DNA from: DAIOEK01 sp963828285
Lineage (GTDB): Bacteria > Chloroflexota > Anaerolineae > Anaerolineales > Anaerolineaceae
DNA length: 64,000 nt
Direction: 5' to 3'
Assembly: GCA_963828285.1 (NCBI GenBank)
Contig: CAWHEB010000004.1
Span: 186,001-250,000, forward strand
In this document: in pieces, positions 18,087 to 26,341 of the stretch
Layout: every line of letters starts with the position of its first letter
Numbering within the stretch: the first letter of the stretch is position 1
The notes under the pieces: generated by a model
Told to the model about the DNA's origin: nothing
Database searches by the model: none
The model's input: only the letters and a program-made list of their open reading frames with translations
Translations under genes and position numbers: made by a program

Positions 18087-18280
18087 CCATAAGTGTTACA
18101 TTCGGATTACATCATTCACTCAGAATAATGCATAGGTGAGTCAGATCAAATATTATCGATATCGTTGCAGGTAGTATTCCAGGATCCCATGCTGATTTTT
18201 GTAAATATTTATACATTTACTACTTTTTTTCTCGTATTTGCTATAATTGATTCACTATACTCAATCCAGGGAGGTAACAT

Positions 18281-19024
18281 ATGACACATTTGAAAGTGGG
18301 AGACAGGGCACCAAATTTTTCTCTGCCCAGCCATCTCGACTCCACTATTACCCTCAGCGATCTCCGTGGGAAGGTAACTGTCCTGGCTTTTTTCCCGTTG
18401 GCATGGACCCCTATATGAAGTGCCCAGATCCCGTCGTATGAAGCCGAACTCGGCCGATTCACGGGATTAAATGCTCAGGTTCTGGGCATCAGCGTAGATT
18501 CAGTTCCAAGTTTGAAAGCATGGGCGGATACTTTCGATGGTATCCACTACCCGCTGCTTAGCGATTTTTTCCCTCACGGTGCAGTAGCGGAAAAATATGG
18601 TGTCCTTCTCAAGGATGGTAGATCTGAAAGAGCAATCTTTATCATCGATGATACTGGCATTATCCGATACATTGACATCCATGATATCGAAGATCAACCC
18701 AGCAACCGGATTTTATTCGAAGAGATCAAAAAACTTCGACCCGGTTACATTGAACCACAAAGATATGTTGAGAAAGCAAAACTTCCTCATGGTGGTATCG
18801 TGATGTATTGCACCAGATGGTGCCCGGATTGCCGTAAAGCACGGGTCTGGTTGACTGAACGGAATTTTACCTATACAGAAGTGGACGTGATGTCTACAGT
18901 CGGCGCAGATGATCAAGTGCGATTATGGAATGGCGGTGATCTAATTACCCCAACTTTCGATATCGATGGAGAAATTGTATCTGACTTCGATATCACAAGG
19001 TTACAACAAGTTTTGAAGATTTAA
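18281..19024 (+). CDS. Selenocysteine peroxiredoxin fused to glutaredoxin
   Basis: One 247-aa protein if the in-frame TGA at 18416-18418 (codon 46) is read as selenocysteine. The peroxiredoxin domain (about 1-165) runs through AFFPLAWTPI-U-SAQIPSYEAEL, so Sec falls exactly where the peroxidatic Cys of the AWTPVC motif belongs. Homology continues unbroken on both sides, which argues against a pseudogene. The C-terminal domain (about 170-247) is glutaredoxin-like with the active site TRWCPDCRKA and TPTFDIDGE, and could reduce the Sec domain in cis. A TATAAT (18242-18247) and a GGGAGG box precede the ATG. A stem-loop follows the TGA. SelD is encoded at 61.6 kb. Confidence 0.85.
18428..18467 (+). 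promoter_or_regulatory. Candidate SECIS stem-loop of the Sec-peroxiredoxin
   Basis: Starting 10 bases after the TGA: ATCCCGT (18428-18434) pairs perfectly with ACGGGAT (18461-18467), and an inner stem GCCG/CGGC (18443-18446, 18451-18454) closes a four-base loop. Position suits a bacterial SECIS, although the loop lacks the usual GU. Confidence 0.5.
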
Positions 19025-19046
19025 ACAAATCTCAGGATAAACTAAT

Positions 19047-19077
19047 AAAACTATGGACTTTTTGTCCATAGTTTTTT
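19047..19077. terminator. Bidirectional terminator, peroxiredoxin / ABC permease
   Basis: AAAACTATGGAC (19047-19058), a T5 loop, GTCCATAGTTTT (19064-19075) and further T residues. It lies between convergent genes. Confidence 0.88.
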
Positions 19078-19095
19078 GATTCTGTTAAGTCACTT

Positions 19096-19887
19096 TCATC
19101 GATGCTGGTCCGCATGCTTCCACCAATGATCAGTCCACCAGACACCAATTCCGCAGGTGAGAAAGACAATGAGGTAAGAAACAATTGGCATTGGTTCTTT
19201 GCCCTGGCTCGACAATCCTGCTACTGCCCACGGAAAATATTCCCCCCACCCAACCATTGCAACAATATTCGACATCATCAAGATCAGGATCGCCATCCCC
19301 ATCGGTAAAAGATATCCCCTACCCATACTGGCAAAAAGACCGAAGGGTAGAATGACGGCGATCGTCAAACAGCCAGTAACGACCACAACAAAGCTGCCCT
19401 GTAAAATAGCACCAGGTGACCCTCCTGGCAGCTGGATCAGAAATCCCATCAGAAGGCTGCTTGCCAGGATTAAAATGGTCAAACCGAAGTCCCATAAAGC
19501 AATCAGGATCATTTTTGCCAGAACGATCTTTGTGCGGTTGATCGGAATAGCCAGCATATCCTTAAGAGTTCCATCAACAAATTCCCGTCCAAAAACCCAG
19601 GCTACGATCAGTACAAAGATTACAAATCCGCCCGCTGCCAACATCTGTCCTGATAAGCGAAGGTAGTTTAGCCAATCGGTAGCGGAATAGGCAAACAAAT
19701 TTGCTTTTGCACTAACCAGGCCGAGTTTCTTGGAAATTTCTGGATTTCTTGCAACGAAGATCAGAAAGGCTACAGCCATCGGCATGAAAAGTGAAGCTGC
19801 CCCAGTCCATAGTGGCATTTTTGATCGGAAAGCCTTTCGGGTCTCGATCCAAAGCATTGAACCAAGTTCATCCATTTTGTGATCCAT
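19096..19887 (-). CDS. ABC-2 type transporter permease
   Basis: A 263-aa protein with about six membrane segments and the ABC-2 pattern AWVFGREFVDGTLKDMLAIPINR, where the cytoplasmic coupling region is expected. It forms the membrane half of an exporter with the ATPase encoded just upstream, whose end it overlaps by 20 bases. A second ATG at 19878 (MDELGSMLWIETRK) is also possible. The substrate is unknown; control by the TetR regulator suggests a drug or lipid-like ligand. Confidence 0.82.
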   Translation of the reverse strand: MDHKMDELGSMLWIETRKAFRSKMPLWTGAASLFMPMAVAFLIFVARNPEISKKLGLVSAKANLFAYSATDWLNYLRLSGQMLAAGGFVIFVLIVAWVFGREFVDGTLKDMLAIPINRTKIVLAKMILIALWDFGLTILILASSLLMGFLIQLPGGSPGAILQGSFVVVVTGCLTIAVILPFGLFASMGRGYLLPMGMAILILMMSNIVAMVGWGEYFPWAVAGLSSQGKEPMPIVSYLIVFLTCGIGVWWTDHWWKHADQHR

Positions 19888-20797
19888 TCTCCTCGTTTAT
19901 CAATCTGAGGAAATAATCTTCAAGCGCTTCTTCTTCTACAACCAGGTGTGAAGGGAAATATCCGTCATTGACCAAAAGGTGGTTGATGTCTTCGGGATGG
20001 AGACATGCCTTTTGGCTGGATAACTGGAGCGTATCTATATCCAGCAATTCGCACTGTTCACCTGCTTCAATCAAAAGTTGTCGGGCTTTAACTGTTGAAT
20101 TGACTCGGATCGATAATTTACGATGTCTCATTTGTTCCAATTCATCGATACTTAATTCCTTTATCAAATGACCCTGATGTATGATTCCGATTCTCTGAGC
20201 TAGTTTCGAGACTTCAGCCAAAATATGGCTGGACATGAAAACCGTCACTCCCTGCTCACGTGTTAATTCCTGTAAAAGTTCCCTGATCTCGACTATTCCT
20301 GCCGGGTCCAACCCATTGGCTGGTTCATCTAAGAACAATAATTTTGGATTGTGGATCAAAGCTTTGGCCAAACCCAAACGCTGTGCATTCCCTTGTGATA
20401 GATCGCCGGTTCTTCGATGTGCATATTCACTCAACGACAATCGTTCGATGATCTGGTCTACAGCAGAATGCGGGGTTCCGGGGTGGAATCGTCTCGCAGC
20501 CTCCAAATTCTCATGAACAGTCAGCTCCGGATAACTATGTGGTGTCTCCACCAGATACCCTACCGATTGCCATGGTTCCTGCCTTCCCAGCCTCACTATC
20601 GTATTGAGGACTTTCGCTGAACCGGTTGTCGGTTTTATCATGCCAAGCAGCATTCGGATGGTAGTAGTCTTACCTGCCCCATTCAGCCCTAGAAATGCAT
20701 AGATCTCCCCTTCGGTAACCCGCAGGGAAAGGTGTTCAACAGCTTTCACATCCTTGTAATGCTTACCGAGATCATCGGTCTCAATCGCCCAATTCAT
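19868..20797 (-). CDS. ABC transporter ATP-binding protein
   Basis: A 309-aa ATPase of the multidrug/lantibiotic ABC-2 class. Walker A GLNGAGKTTTIRML, signature LSQGNAQRL, Walker B LLFLDEPANGLDPAG and the switch His in MSSHILAE are all present. An upstream ATG at 20830 exists, but the ATG at 20797 (MNWAIETDDLGKHY) follows GAAGGGA and overlaps the tetR stop by 17 bases, typical of coupled genes. Partner of the ABC-2 permease. Confidence 0.88.
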   Translation of the reverse strand: MNWAIETDDLGKHYKDVKAVEHLSLRVTEGEIYAFLGLNGAGKTTTIRMLLGMIKPTTGSAKVLNTIVRLGRQEPWQSVGYLVETPHSYPELTVHENLEAARRFHPGTPHSAVDQIIERLSLSEYAHRRTGDLSQGNAQRLGLAKALIHNPKLLFLDEPANGLDPAGIVEIRELLQELTREQGVTVFMSSHILAEVSKLAQRIGIIHQGHLIKELSIDELEQMRHRKLSIRVNSTVKARQLLIEAGEQCELLDIDTLQLSSQKACLHPEDINHLLVNDGYFPSHLVVEEEALEDYFLRLINEENGSQNG

Positions 20798-21440
20798 GGT
20801 GTTTCCCTTCTCCAAATATTTCCGGATCATTCTTTAGAACGACCTCACCCAAAGCATATGCAGCCAAAAGTTCCAGATGCGAATCAATATGTTGATTGAA
20901 CAATGATTGCCCTGGACCTTCCTCTCGAAAGACAGACATGACTAGAGGATACAGCATCCCTGTGAGCTTTTCTGGAGGAACACAAATTTGTATCCCTTTT
21001 GCCCGGCAGCGCTTGATCATTTCCTCCGCAAAGGTTTGATCGCTTGCCATGTGTTCCCGAAATTTCTCCATGGGAACCCTTTGGAAGATCAATTCATAAT
21101 CGGTCTGGTTGACAAACCTAAGGATCGGGATTTCTTTGATCATCGAAAAAGCATACCGGAAGATCTCAGTCAACTTCGATCGCGGATTCTCACCAGGCTG
21201 CTCGATCACATCAAGTAGCTTGATGCGGAATTTCAATTCGGTCTGTTCCATAACATCCATGAATAGTTCTTCTTTAGATCCGTAAAAGCTGTAGAAAGCT
21301 CCCTTGGATATACCGGCAGCTTTAGCGATCTCTTCCACACTGGTTTTCTTTAATCCATAAGCGGAAAAATGCTTTTCACCTTGCTCGAGTAATCTTTTCT
21401 GGATCAGCGCTTTTTCTGATATGGAGAATGCTTTTGCCAT
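20781..21440 (-). CDS. TetR/AcrR family regulator
   Basis: A 219-aa repressor. The N-terminal helix-turn-helix reads TSVEEIAKAAGISKGAFYSFYGSKEELF. The C-terminal ligand domain is not recognisable in detail. It heads the operon with the ABC ATPase and permease, so it probably controls their expression and its own. A 29-bp inverted repeat lies 16 bases upstream of its start. Confidence 0.88.
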   Translation of the reverse strand: MAKAFSISEKALIQKRLLEQGEKHFSAYGLKKTSVEEIAKAAGISKGAFYSFYGSKEELFMDVMEQTELKFRIKLLDVIEQPGENPRSKLTEIFRYAFSMIKEIPILRFVNQTDYELIFQRVPMEKFREHMASDQTFAEEMIKRCRAKGIQICVPPEKLTGMLYPLVMSVFREEGPGQSLFNQHIDSHLELLAAYALGEVVLKNDPEIFGEGKHHELGD

Positions 21441-21455
21441 GATTTATCTATATCC

Positions 21456-21484
21456 CTATGACTGTATTAGTATTTTGGTCATAG
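21456..21484. promoter_or_regulatory. Candidate TetR operator
   Basis: CTATGAC (21456-21462) and GTCATAG (21478-21484) form perfect 7-bp arms 15 bases apart, just upstream of tetR. Size and position suit autoregulation. Confidence 0.5.
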
Positions 21485-21572
21485 TGATATTGTAACACAA
21501 TATCCTCTGCTAGGCAGCAGGGCATGGTTTTTTTTAGTGATCAGCTAAATTATTGCTGAACTGTTTTAACCT

Positions 21573-21584
21573 TATAATAAACTC
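21573..21584 (+). promoter_or_regulatory. -10 element of a leaderless promoter
   Basis: A perfect TATAAT (21573-21578) stands 6 bases before the ATG at 21585. At 17 bp upstream is TTATTG, only a poor -35. No Shine-Dalgarno. Confidence 0.5.
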
Positions 21585-23449
21585 ATGTCCTCCATCGGTT
21601 TTATGCTTAAATCTATTCTTTTCCAATTAATCTTCTTCTTCTGGGTTTATCGGCTTGGAGTGATAGTCACCCGATGGTTTCCAGATTTCGGAAAATCAGA
21701 AAAGACCGTCTTCGGTTTCATCTTGGGATTGTCATTTTTTCAGATCCTGGCTACCCCTGTATTGGCGTTCCATTTAAGTTTTGACCTGATGTATTACCCG
21801 ATGCTGGTCTTTATCCTGCTATCCATAGCTATTTCGTTTCATCCATTATTCATTAGTACTAAAAATCCTCGGATCACTTTAAAACCCTGGTCAACGCAAA
21901 AATCCTTGTCAACTCTCGCAGTGATCCTGGTATTGGCTCAGGGATTGGCAGGATCGTATCTGCAGCACCCGGATGGAGATGATTCATATTACATCGGTAC
22001 CATCCTGACCAATTACTATTCAGATAGTGTCTTGCGGATAGACCCCGCATCTGGATTGGAAGGTATACCTCCCCAGGGACAGTACAGTTTCCAGGGTTGG
22101 GAAATGTTGTTGGGAGTTTTTTCCAGGGTTTTGGATGTTCAGCCTGCAGCATTCGCGCACACGATATTACCATTCAGTCTTATTGTGATGAGCTATCTGG
22201 CGTTTTATATATTATCAAAACGGCTCATACCCGAATCGCAGCATGCCATGTTTATTATTCTAATCTCTGTCTTTCATTTTTTTGCTGGATATGCGCATTA
22301 TTATTCAGCCGGAAGCTATTTGTATGCCCGCATCTGGCAGGGGAAATCGCTGCTTTATTTGTTCATTTTCCCATGCCTTTATGCGGTACTAAAAGGCTAT
22401 CTGAACACAAAAGCAAGCTTCAGACACCTCGCGTTAATGGTATTGATCACATTCGCTGCTTTCTCTCTTAATCCGATTTCCATATACTTAGTACCGCTGC
22501 TCGTATTCAGCGTTCTACTTCCCGAAGCTATCCGAAATAAGCAAGTTACTCCAATACTGAAAGCGTTGGTGATCTTAATTCCTTTCGCTTTCTATGCATT
22601 CTTTATCCGTAATAGAATGTCGGGATCATTCACATTCAATAATCCGGATCTCTACGTCAACTTTTCGAGTATTGTAGAATTCACCAAAGTGGTCATCGGC
22701 GGCGGTTATTTCTATCTCCTGTATATTGGCGTTTTGGTATTCCTCATTCTTAGAAAATCGGACTATATAACCTCACTCTTGCTCTTTTCCCCACTGATAC
22801 TGCTTGTTTTCGTCTGGAATCCGCTCACAGCACCACTCCTGGCAAAATATCTGACCAGCTATCCCACATATTGGCGGGTCTTCTGGCTGCTGCCACTGGG
22901 AATTGGGATTTCCACTACCGGTTGTCTGCTGATCGAAAGTATGAAAACACGCCAGTTGAAGATACTTACCGCGATCACTGTCTTATTGGCAATTGCGTTC
23001 AGTGGATCATGGATATTTCAAAGCAAGTATTCCTATTCCAAACCTGAAAACATCTATAAGCTGCCTGCCGCAGATTTACAAGTGGTCAACGCTCTTATTA
23101 AATTTCCGGACTAAAAAACGCCCTGGTTCTTGCTCCTATTCCCCTCGACGAAAATATTCGGCAGATTACGCCTGAGCTGAATTTATTCTGGTCACGTCAG
23201 CATTACATGGAAGATTACTACCTATCCCGTGGTGCAAAAACAAAGTATCAGCGGATGTTGAAGTTGATCCAGATGTACAACCCGGAATATCAGGAAACGT
23301 CGGGGCAATTTGCAGAAGAAGTGTCTTTCCAGGGAATAGATTTCGTAATTCTTCCAATCGATTTGCAATATTTGGCAACCGATCTGGAAAAATCAGCAGC
23401 AAGAAAGATCATATCTTCCGAAAAATATTCGGTCTATCAAATCCAATAA
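21585..23449 (+). CDS. Large polytopic membrane protein, glycosyltransferase-like (frameshifted)
   Basis: About 620 aa after correction. The first frame (to 23114) has some 12 hydrophobic segments and ends NALIKFPD. The continuation GLKNALVLAPIPLDENIRQ...TPELNLFWSRQHYM, in the frame that stops at 23449, follows directly if one base is added near 23105-23113. The segment LQHPDGDDSYY and the many-helix topology resemble GT-C-type or DUF6077-like proteins that use polyprenyl-linked sugars, but I cannot name a family with certainty. The soluble C-terminal part lies in the second frame. The break is probably a single-base deletion near an A6 run. Confidence 0.6.
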
Positions 23450-23452
23450 AGT

Positions 23453-24112
23453 TTACCCGATTTGAATATCTATTCCAGGTATTTTCGGAAATGCAAAATC
23501 CCCATCGATCTTCCAATTCCAGGGGATGCTCTTCCATGGTTCGGGTACAGTGAACAATCCGACCCGTGGAGAGATTTTGATTTGGTTTTTCGGGATGGAT
23601 ACGCCGGAATTAATGATCAGTAATTCTCCATCCGGATTCATCAAAGATGTTCCGTTGAGATTTCCGTTAAGTCCCAATGCCTGGCAGATCTTTGCTGGTC
23701 CGTCTGTCCATCCTCGTGAAGGATTGTCTGATTTCCAGGTATTGAAGCGTGATCGGTTACGATCCATCAGATCCAAACCAATCATCGGATGGATTCCCCT
23801 GATCAATATGGCACCCGGGTGATCCAGCACACCAGTTACTGCATTCAGCATCCAATGCATGCCGTAGGTGAAGTAAATGTATGCGCATCCAGGTGGACCA
23901 TACATGACGGCTGTCCGCTGTGTTTTTCCTGCTTTCGCGTGGCATCCCAGATCGTCTTCCCCTTCATAAGCCTCTGTCTCAGTGATGAATCCCCCCATCC
24001 AGCCCATTGGACCTCTACGCAGCAGGATGCTTCCCAAGAGCTTCTGAGCCACAACTACAGAATGGGATTCGTATGCACTTTCATTTAGGATTTTTTCAGC
24101 AAGAAATGCCAT
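23453..24112 (-). CDS. 3-methyladenine DNA glycosylase (AAG/MPG family)
   Basis: Removes alkylated or deaminated purines from DNA. A 219-aa member of the Aag fold with GGFITETEAYEGEDDLGCHA (catalytic Glu region), MYGPPGCAYIYFTYGMHWMLN and GPAKICQALG. The start overlaps the upstream epimerase stop by one base (TAATG), implying coupling that has no clear functional reason. Confidence 0.92.
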   Translation of the reverse strand: MAFLAEKILNESAYESHSVVVAQKLLGSILLRRGPMGWMGGFITETEAYEGEDDLGCHAKAGKTQRTAVMYGPPGCAYIYFTYGMHWMLNAVTGVLDHPGAILIRGIHPMIGLDLMDRNRSRFNTWKSDNPSRGWTDGPAKICQALGLNGNLNGTSLMNPDGELLIINSGVSIPKNQIKISPRVGLFTVPEPWKSIPWNWKIDGDFAFPKIPGIDIQIG

Positions 24113-25068
24113 TATCTGCGGCGGTCAATTTCTTCAACTTCAGGAACCTGGAACCGCGAATCCCGCTCTAACGTCAATCGTAATCCGGTCTCAAGATCGA
24201 TGGATGGCTTGTAATTCAACTTCTTTAACGCTAAAAAGACTTCTGCTCGCATGTGAGAGACACCACCATCCACTCGGGTGTTATAGACTACCTGCGGTCT
24301 GCCGCCGGTAAGCTCAAGGATCTTTTTCACGACATCCTTCAGGCTGGCGGATTGTCCGCTGCCAATATTGATGACCAGCCCATTTGTTTTTGGTGCAGTT
24401 GCTGCCGCAACCATGGCTGTGACTACGTCATCCACATAAACATAATCCCGGGTCTGATTTCCATCACCATTGACGACGATTGTGCCATTCCGAATCGCCT
24501 GACGAATAAACGAAGGTATCACAGGTGCATGGGATGCGGGAATTGCCTGCCCGGGTCCATAAGCGTTAAATACCCGTAGAATGACTGTCTCGATTTTTGC
24601 CGCATTGCCAATGGTACGAACGTAGTTTTCTGCGGCCAGTTTGGAAACAGCATACGGTGAATGAGGTTTGGTTTCTGCATCCTCTTTGAAAAATTGGCCT
24701 TTTTGTTCCCCATATACAGTTCCTGATGATATGAAAATAATCCGTTTGTTTCCAACATCACGGATCGCTTCCATCAGACTTACCGTTCCGCCAACATTGA
24801 CGATATTGTACTCGCGGGGATAGAGAATGGATTCTGGCACAGATACTCGGGCTGCCAGATGATAGACCACATCCACTTCTTGTAACACAGTCCACAATTT
24901 AGGCCGGTCGTTCACATCTCCACGTGTGAAGAACACTTCAGGACGTAGAATGCTGGGATCGCCTGCAGAACAGTCATCATATCCACGTACCTGGTGACCT
25001 TCCTGGACCAACTTATTTGCCAAGGCAGAACCTAAAAATCCAGCCGCGCCTGTTATCAGTATGTTCAT
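24112..25068 (-). CDS. NAD-dependent nucleotide-sugar epimerase/dehydratase
   Basis: An extended SDR enzyme of 318 aa. The Rossmann motif ITGAAGFLGSALA, DVVYHLAA, the active-site Ser/Thr in ISSGTVYGE and SPYAVSKLAAE (YxxxK) are all intact. Typical of UDP-glucose 4-epimerases and related enzymes that feed surface glycan synthesis; exact sugar unknown. A TATAAT lies about 30 bases upstream on the minus strand. Confidence 0.88.
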   Translation of the reverse strand: MNILITGAAGFLGSALANKLVQEGHQVRGYDDCSAGDPSILRPEVFFTRGDVNDRPKLWTVLQEVDVVYHLAARVSVPESILYPREYNIVNVGGTVSLMEAIRDVGNKRIIFISSGTVYGEQKGQFFKEDAETKPHSPYAVSKLAAENYVRTIGNAAKIETVILRVFNAYGPGQAIPASHAPVIPSFIRQAIRNGTIVVNGDGNQTRDYVYVDDVVTAMVAAATAPKTNGLVINIGSGQSASLKDVVKKILELTGGRPQVVYNTRVDGGVSHMRAEVFLALKKLNYKPSIDLETGLRLTLERDSRFQVPEVEEIDRRR

Positions 25069-25256
25069 AGATGGTTATCCTGGACCTTTTCTGGTTTCTG
25101 GATTATAGCATATCAGAAAATACGGGATGAATTCAATTGACAAAGCGGATTATGGTCAGAGCTGTTAACACTTAAGATTTTCGGCGTTTAACGCCTTGAT
25201 TTAATCTGATTTTCGGCACTTCGCTTGTTCAGTTTTCTCGTGTACAATTGAGCAAC

Positions 25257-25284
25257 TTGAATAAGAATAATTCCGCGTTATAAT
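25257..25284 (+). promoter_or_regulatory. moaA promoter
   Basis: TTGAAT (25257-25262), 16 bp, TATAAT (25279-25284). The expected start is near 25291, leaving a leader of about 14 bases without a Shine-Dalgarno. Confidence 0.6.
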
Positions 25285-25304
25285 CGGATAAAAATAGTCT
25301 AATT

Positions 25305-26285
25305 ATGTCCCTTGATAGATTTGCCAGAAACATTCATTATCTTCGCGTAAGTATCACAGATCACTGTAATCTGAGGTGTGTATATTGCATGCCTGAGAAT
25401 ATGGTCTTTCGTCCACGAGAAGAAATGATGTCCTATGAAGAAATGATGCGCCTCACCAGGATCTTTGCAAATTTAGGGGTTGATAAGATCCGATTAACTG
25501 GCGGTGAACCTACTGTCCATCCTCAGATTGTGGAAATCGTCAAAGGTATGAACGATATTCCTGGCATTCGCTCTATTTCAATGACAACCAATGGTGTATT
25601 ACTTTCAAAACTAGCACAACCTTTGAAGGACGCTGGTCTCGAAAGGGTCAATGTCAGTCTGGATTCTACTGATCCGGAAGAGTTTAGACGGATCACACGC
25701 AGGAATTCATTCGAACAGGTTTGGAATGGGATTCTCACCGCTGAGTTTGTTGGCTTGCTTCCTATAAAATTGAATGCGGTGGTCGTTCGTGGGTATAACG
25801 ATGATCAGGTCATCGATCTGGCAGCTTTGACACTCACCCGTAATTGGCAGGTACGCTTTATTGAAATGATGCCGTTCGGAGGTACAACCGATTTGCAGAC
25901 CCATCAGGTCGTTACCACCGATCAAATGATCGATCACATCGAAAGTGAATTTGGCAAGCTCGAACGAGGCAACGATGGCAAGTTGGATGGGGAAGCAATT
26001 ATTTACAAAATCCCCAATGCTCCGGGCGATCTGGGATTTATATCCTCGGTAACCAAACCATTCTGTGCTTTTTGTTCCCGTGCCAGATTAACCTCGGATG
26101 GAAAGTTGCGTCTATGCCTGCTTCGCGAAGATGAGGTGGATGTTTTGACACCACTCCGCGGTGGGGCTGACGATGAAGAATTGCGTCAACTGATCGTTGA
26201 AGGAATTTGGAACAAACCATGGGGTCACGGATTGGCAGATGGAGTCATTCCTCTGAACCGGACGATGAGTGAAATCGGCGGATAA
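25305..26285 (+). CDS. moaA: GTP 3',8-cyclase MoaA
   Basis: A radical SAM enzyme that starts molybdopterin synthesis from GTP. The 326-aa protein has the SAM cluster motif DHCNLRCVYCMPE near residue 20, RLTGGEP, and the C-terminal substrate cluster ligands KPFCAFCSRARLTSDGKLRLCL. The last residues read MSEIGG, keeping the Gly-Gly tail needed for activity. It is alone between a promoter and a terminator; other molybdenum cofactor genes in the window are the two moeA genes. Confidence 0.95.
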   Translation: MSLDRFARNIHYLRVSITDHCNLRCVYCMPENMVFRPREEMMSYEEMMRLTRIFANLGVDKIRLTGGEPTVHPQIVEIVKGMNDIPGIRSISMTTNGVLLSKLAQPLKDAGLERVNVSLDSTDPEEFRRITRRNSFEQVWNGILTAEFVGLLPIKLNAVVVRGYNDDQVIDLAALTLTRNWQVRFIEMMPFGGTTDLQTHQVVTTDQMIDHIESEFGKLERGNDGKLDGEAIIYKIPNAPGDLGFISSVTKPFCAFCSRARLTSDGKLRLCLLREDEVDVLTPLRGGADDEELRQLIVEGIWNKPWGHGLADGVIPLNRTMSEIGG

Positions 26286-26292
26286 AATGATT

Positions 26293-26321
26293 AAAAAGTC
26301 CCGGTAAATCCGGGACTTTTT
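26293..26321. terminator. Bidirectional terminator, moaA / giant surface gene
   Basis: AAAAGTCCCGG (26294-26304), loop TAAAT, CCGGGACTTTT (26310-26320) and T residues, between convergent genes. Confidence 0.88.
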
Positions 26322-26341
26322 TGATCTATTACTTAAATTTG

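Noticed and set aside
18247..18441. Reading the TGA in the peroxiredoxin as a nonsense mutation
   Set aside because: It sits exactly at the peroxidatic Cys, homology continues in the same frame, and a Sec-type SelD is encoded in the same window.
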